Of a DNA stretch of 64,000 nucleotides, positions 63,361-64,000 are shown one piece after another. Both the position numbers and the translations under genes were made by a program. Each line of letters opens with the position of its first letter. Positions within the stretch are counted from its first letter, which is position 1. This stretch comes from Clostridia bacterium (lineage in GTDB: Bacteria; Bacillota; Clostridia; Christensenellales; Aristaeellaceae). The notes below the pieces were generated by a model. That model made no database searches and was not told the DNA's origin. It saw only the letters and a program-made list of their open reading frames with translations. The stretch covers positions 1 to 64,000 of the forward strand of contig JAFROK010000012.1 of the NCBI GenBank assembly GCA_017429695.1. Reading direction: 5' to 3'.

Positions 63361-64000
63361 ATGAAATACGGACTGATCGGGGAAAAGCTGGGGCACAGCT
63401 TTTCCGTGCCGATTCATGAACAGCTGACCGGGGAATCGTACGCGCTGCGGGAAATTGCGCCGGAGGACCTGGACGGGTTCATGCGGCGGAAAGAATTTAA
63501 AGCGATCAACGTGACGATTCCCTACAAGCAGGCGGTGATGCCGTACCTGGATGAAATCAGCGAAACTGCCCGGGCCATCGGGGCGGTAAACACCATCGTC
63601 AACCGGGACGGTAAGCTGAGCGGCGACAATACTGACTGCGACGGGCTGACCCGGCTGATTCTCCGGGTATGTCCGGAACCGGCGGGAAAGAAGACGCTGG
63701 TGCTCGGCACCGGCGGCACGAGCAAGACGGCGGCGTACGCGGCAAAAATGCTCGGTATGGATCCGGTGATCCGGGTCAGCCGCAGCGGACGGGAAGACGC
63801 AGCGACCTATGAAACCGCAAGTCGTGAGCATCGGGACGCGAAAGTGATCATCAATACCACGCCATGCGGCATGTATCCGAACGATGAGGCGGCACCGGTT
63901 GCACTGGACGATTATCCGGACGTGCAGGCGGTGGTGGACGCAATTTATCATCCGCTGCGGACGAAGCTGCTGACGGAAGCCCGGCGGCGGGGAATTCCGG
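63361..64000 (+). CDS. aroE: Shikimate dehydrogenase (C-terminus beyond the window)
   Basis: The visible 213 residues start MKYGLIGEKLGHSFSVPIHE, after AGGAG at 63350-63354. The enzyme reduces 3-dehydroshikimate to shikimate with NADPH. Seen: substrate-binding LGHSFS, catalytic Lys in NVTIPYKQ, GAVNTIV, catalytic Asp in NTDCDG, nucleotide loop LGTGGTSKT, and NTTPCGMYP. About 60 residues should follow past position 64000. It is third in the aroB-aroC-aroE cluster; the spacer of 94 bases holds a small hairpin. Confidence 0.94.
   Translation, partial: MKYGLIGEKLGHSFSVPIHEQLTGESYALREIAPEDLDGFMRRKEFKAINVTIPYKQAVMPYLDEISETARAIGAVNTIVNRDGKLSGDNTDCDGLTRLILRVCPEPAGKKTLVLGTGGTSKTAAYAAKMLGMDPVIRVSRSGREDAATYETASREHRDAKVIINTTPCGMYPNDEAAPVALDDYPDVQAVVDAIYHPLRTKLLTEARRRGIP

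Overview
The window looks like a chromosomal segment of a GC-rich Firmicute of class Clostridia, probably a gut or rumen anaerobe. This is inferred from an IreB-type phosphoprotein, a clostripain-family protease, the GGGtGRT/NifU-like gene pair, many secreted proteins with Gram-positive signal peptides, strong AGGAGG ribosome binding sites and sigma-A promoters. No rRNA, tRNA, CRISPR array or prophage is visible. The only mobile-element trace is the C-terminal end of an IS5-like transposase at the left edge.

Left part (1-12 kb): transposase tail; a lipoprotein with a class-I glutamine-amidotransferase (C26) domain whose usual catalytic His is Asn; ireB; a secreted bacterial-Ig repeat protein; mnmG; a minus-strand three-domain enzyme (AMP-dependent acyl ligase, acyl carrier protein, alpha-oxoamine synthase); a rhomboid protease; and a secreted protein of uncertain family.

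12-23 kb is a carbohydrate-uptake locus. It has a LacI-family regulator with a perfect 12-bp operator in its own promoter, a secreted four-repeat protein, two Lpl/YtcP-type ABC permeases that both carry unusual N-terminal extensions (the second resembles a Wzz/YveK chain-length domain), a solute-binding protein and a GH5 glycanase. The GH5 C-terminal module is the same one that is repeated in the four-repeat protein. No ATPase gene is present.

23-45 kb: a clostripain-like protease diverges from a 19.4-kb gene for a 6,477-residue secreted protein, which takes up 30% of the window. It has a signal peptide, about 45 acidic heptapeptide repeats, RTX-like and Flg_new-like repeats, a very long beta-solenoid region interrupted by a helical segment, and a non-repetitive C-terminus with no recognisable cell-wall anchor.

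45-52 kb: rpsB and tsf, with a structured leader and a structured rpsB-tsf spacer; a nucleosidase; a small lipoprotein and a phosphodiester glycosidase; a short-chain dehydrogenase; the GGGtGRT/NifU-like pair; and a small protein of unknown function. 52-57.5 kb: two c-di-GMP proteins on opposite strands, a periplasmic-binding-fold/degenerate GGDEF/EAL/beta-helix protein and a REC/PAS/GGDEF protein. 57.5-61 kb: a DUF3237 protein, a beta-lactamase-fold hydrolase, a double-GNAT protein and an alpha/beta hydrolase.

Right end (61-64 kb): the shikimate genes aroB, aroC and aroE (aroE cut by the window end). Upstream of aroB lies what reads as a complete ribosome-mediated attenuator: a near-consensus promoter, a Shine-Dalgarno, an 18-codon leader peptide rich in Tyr and Phe, an antiterminator pairing and an intrinsic terminator. 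Together with the giant protein, the shared secreted module and the permease fusion, this is the most noteworthy content.
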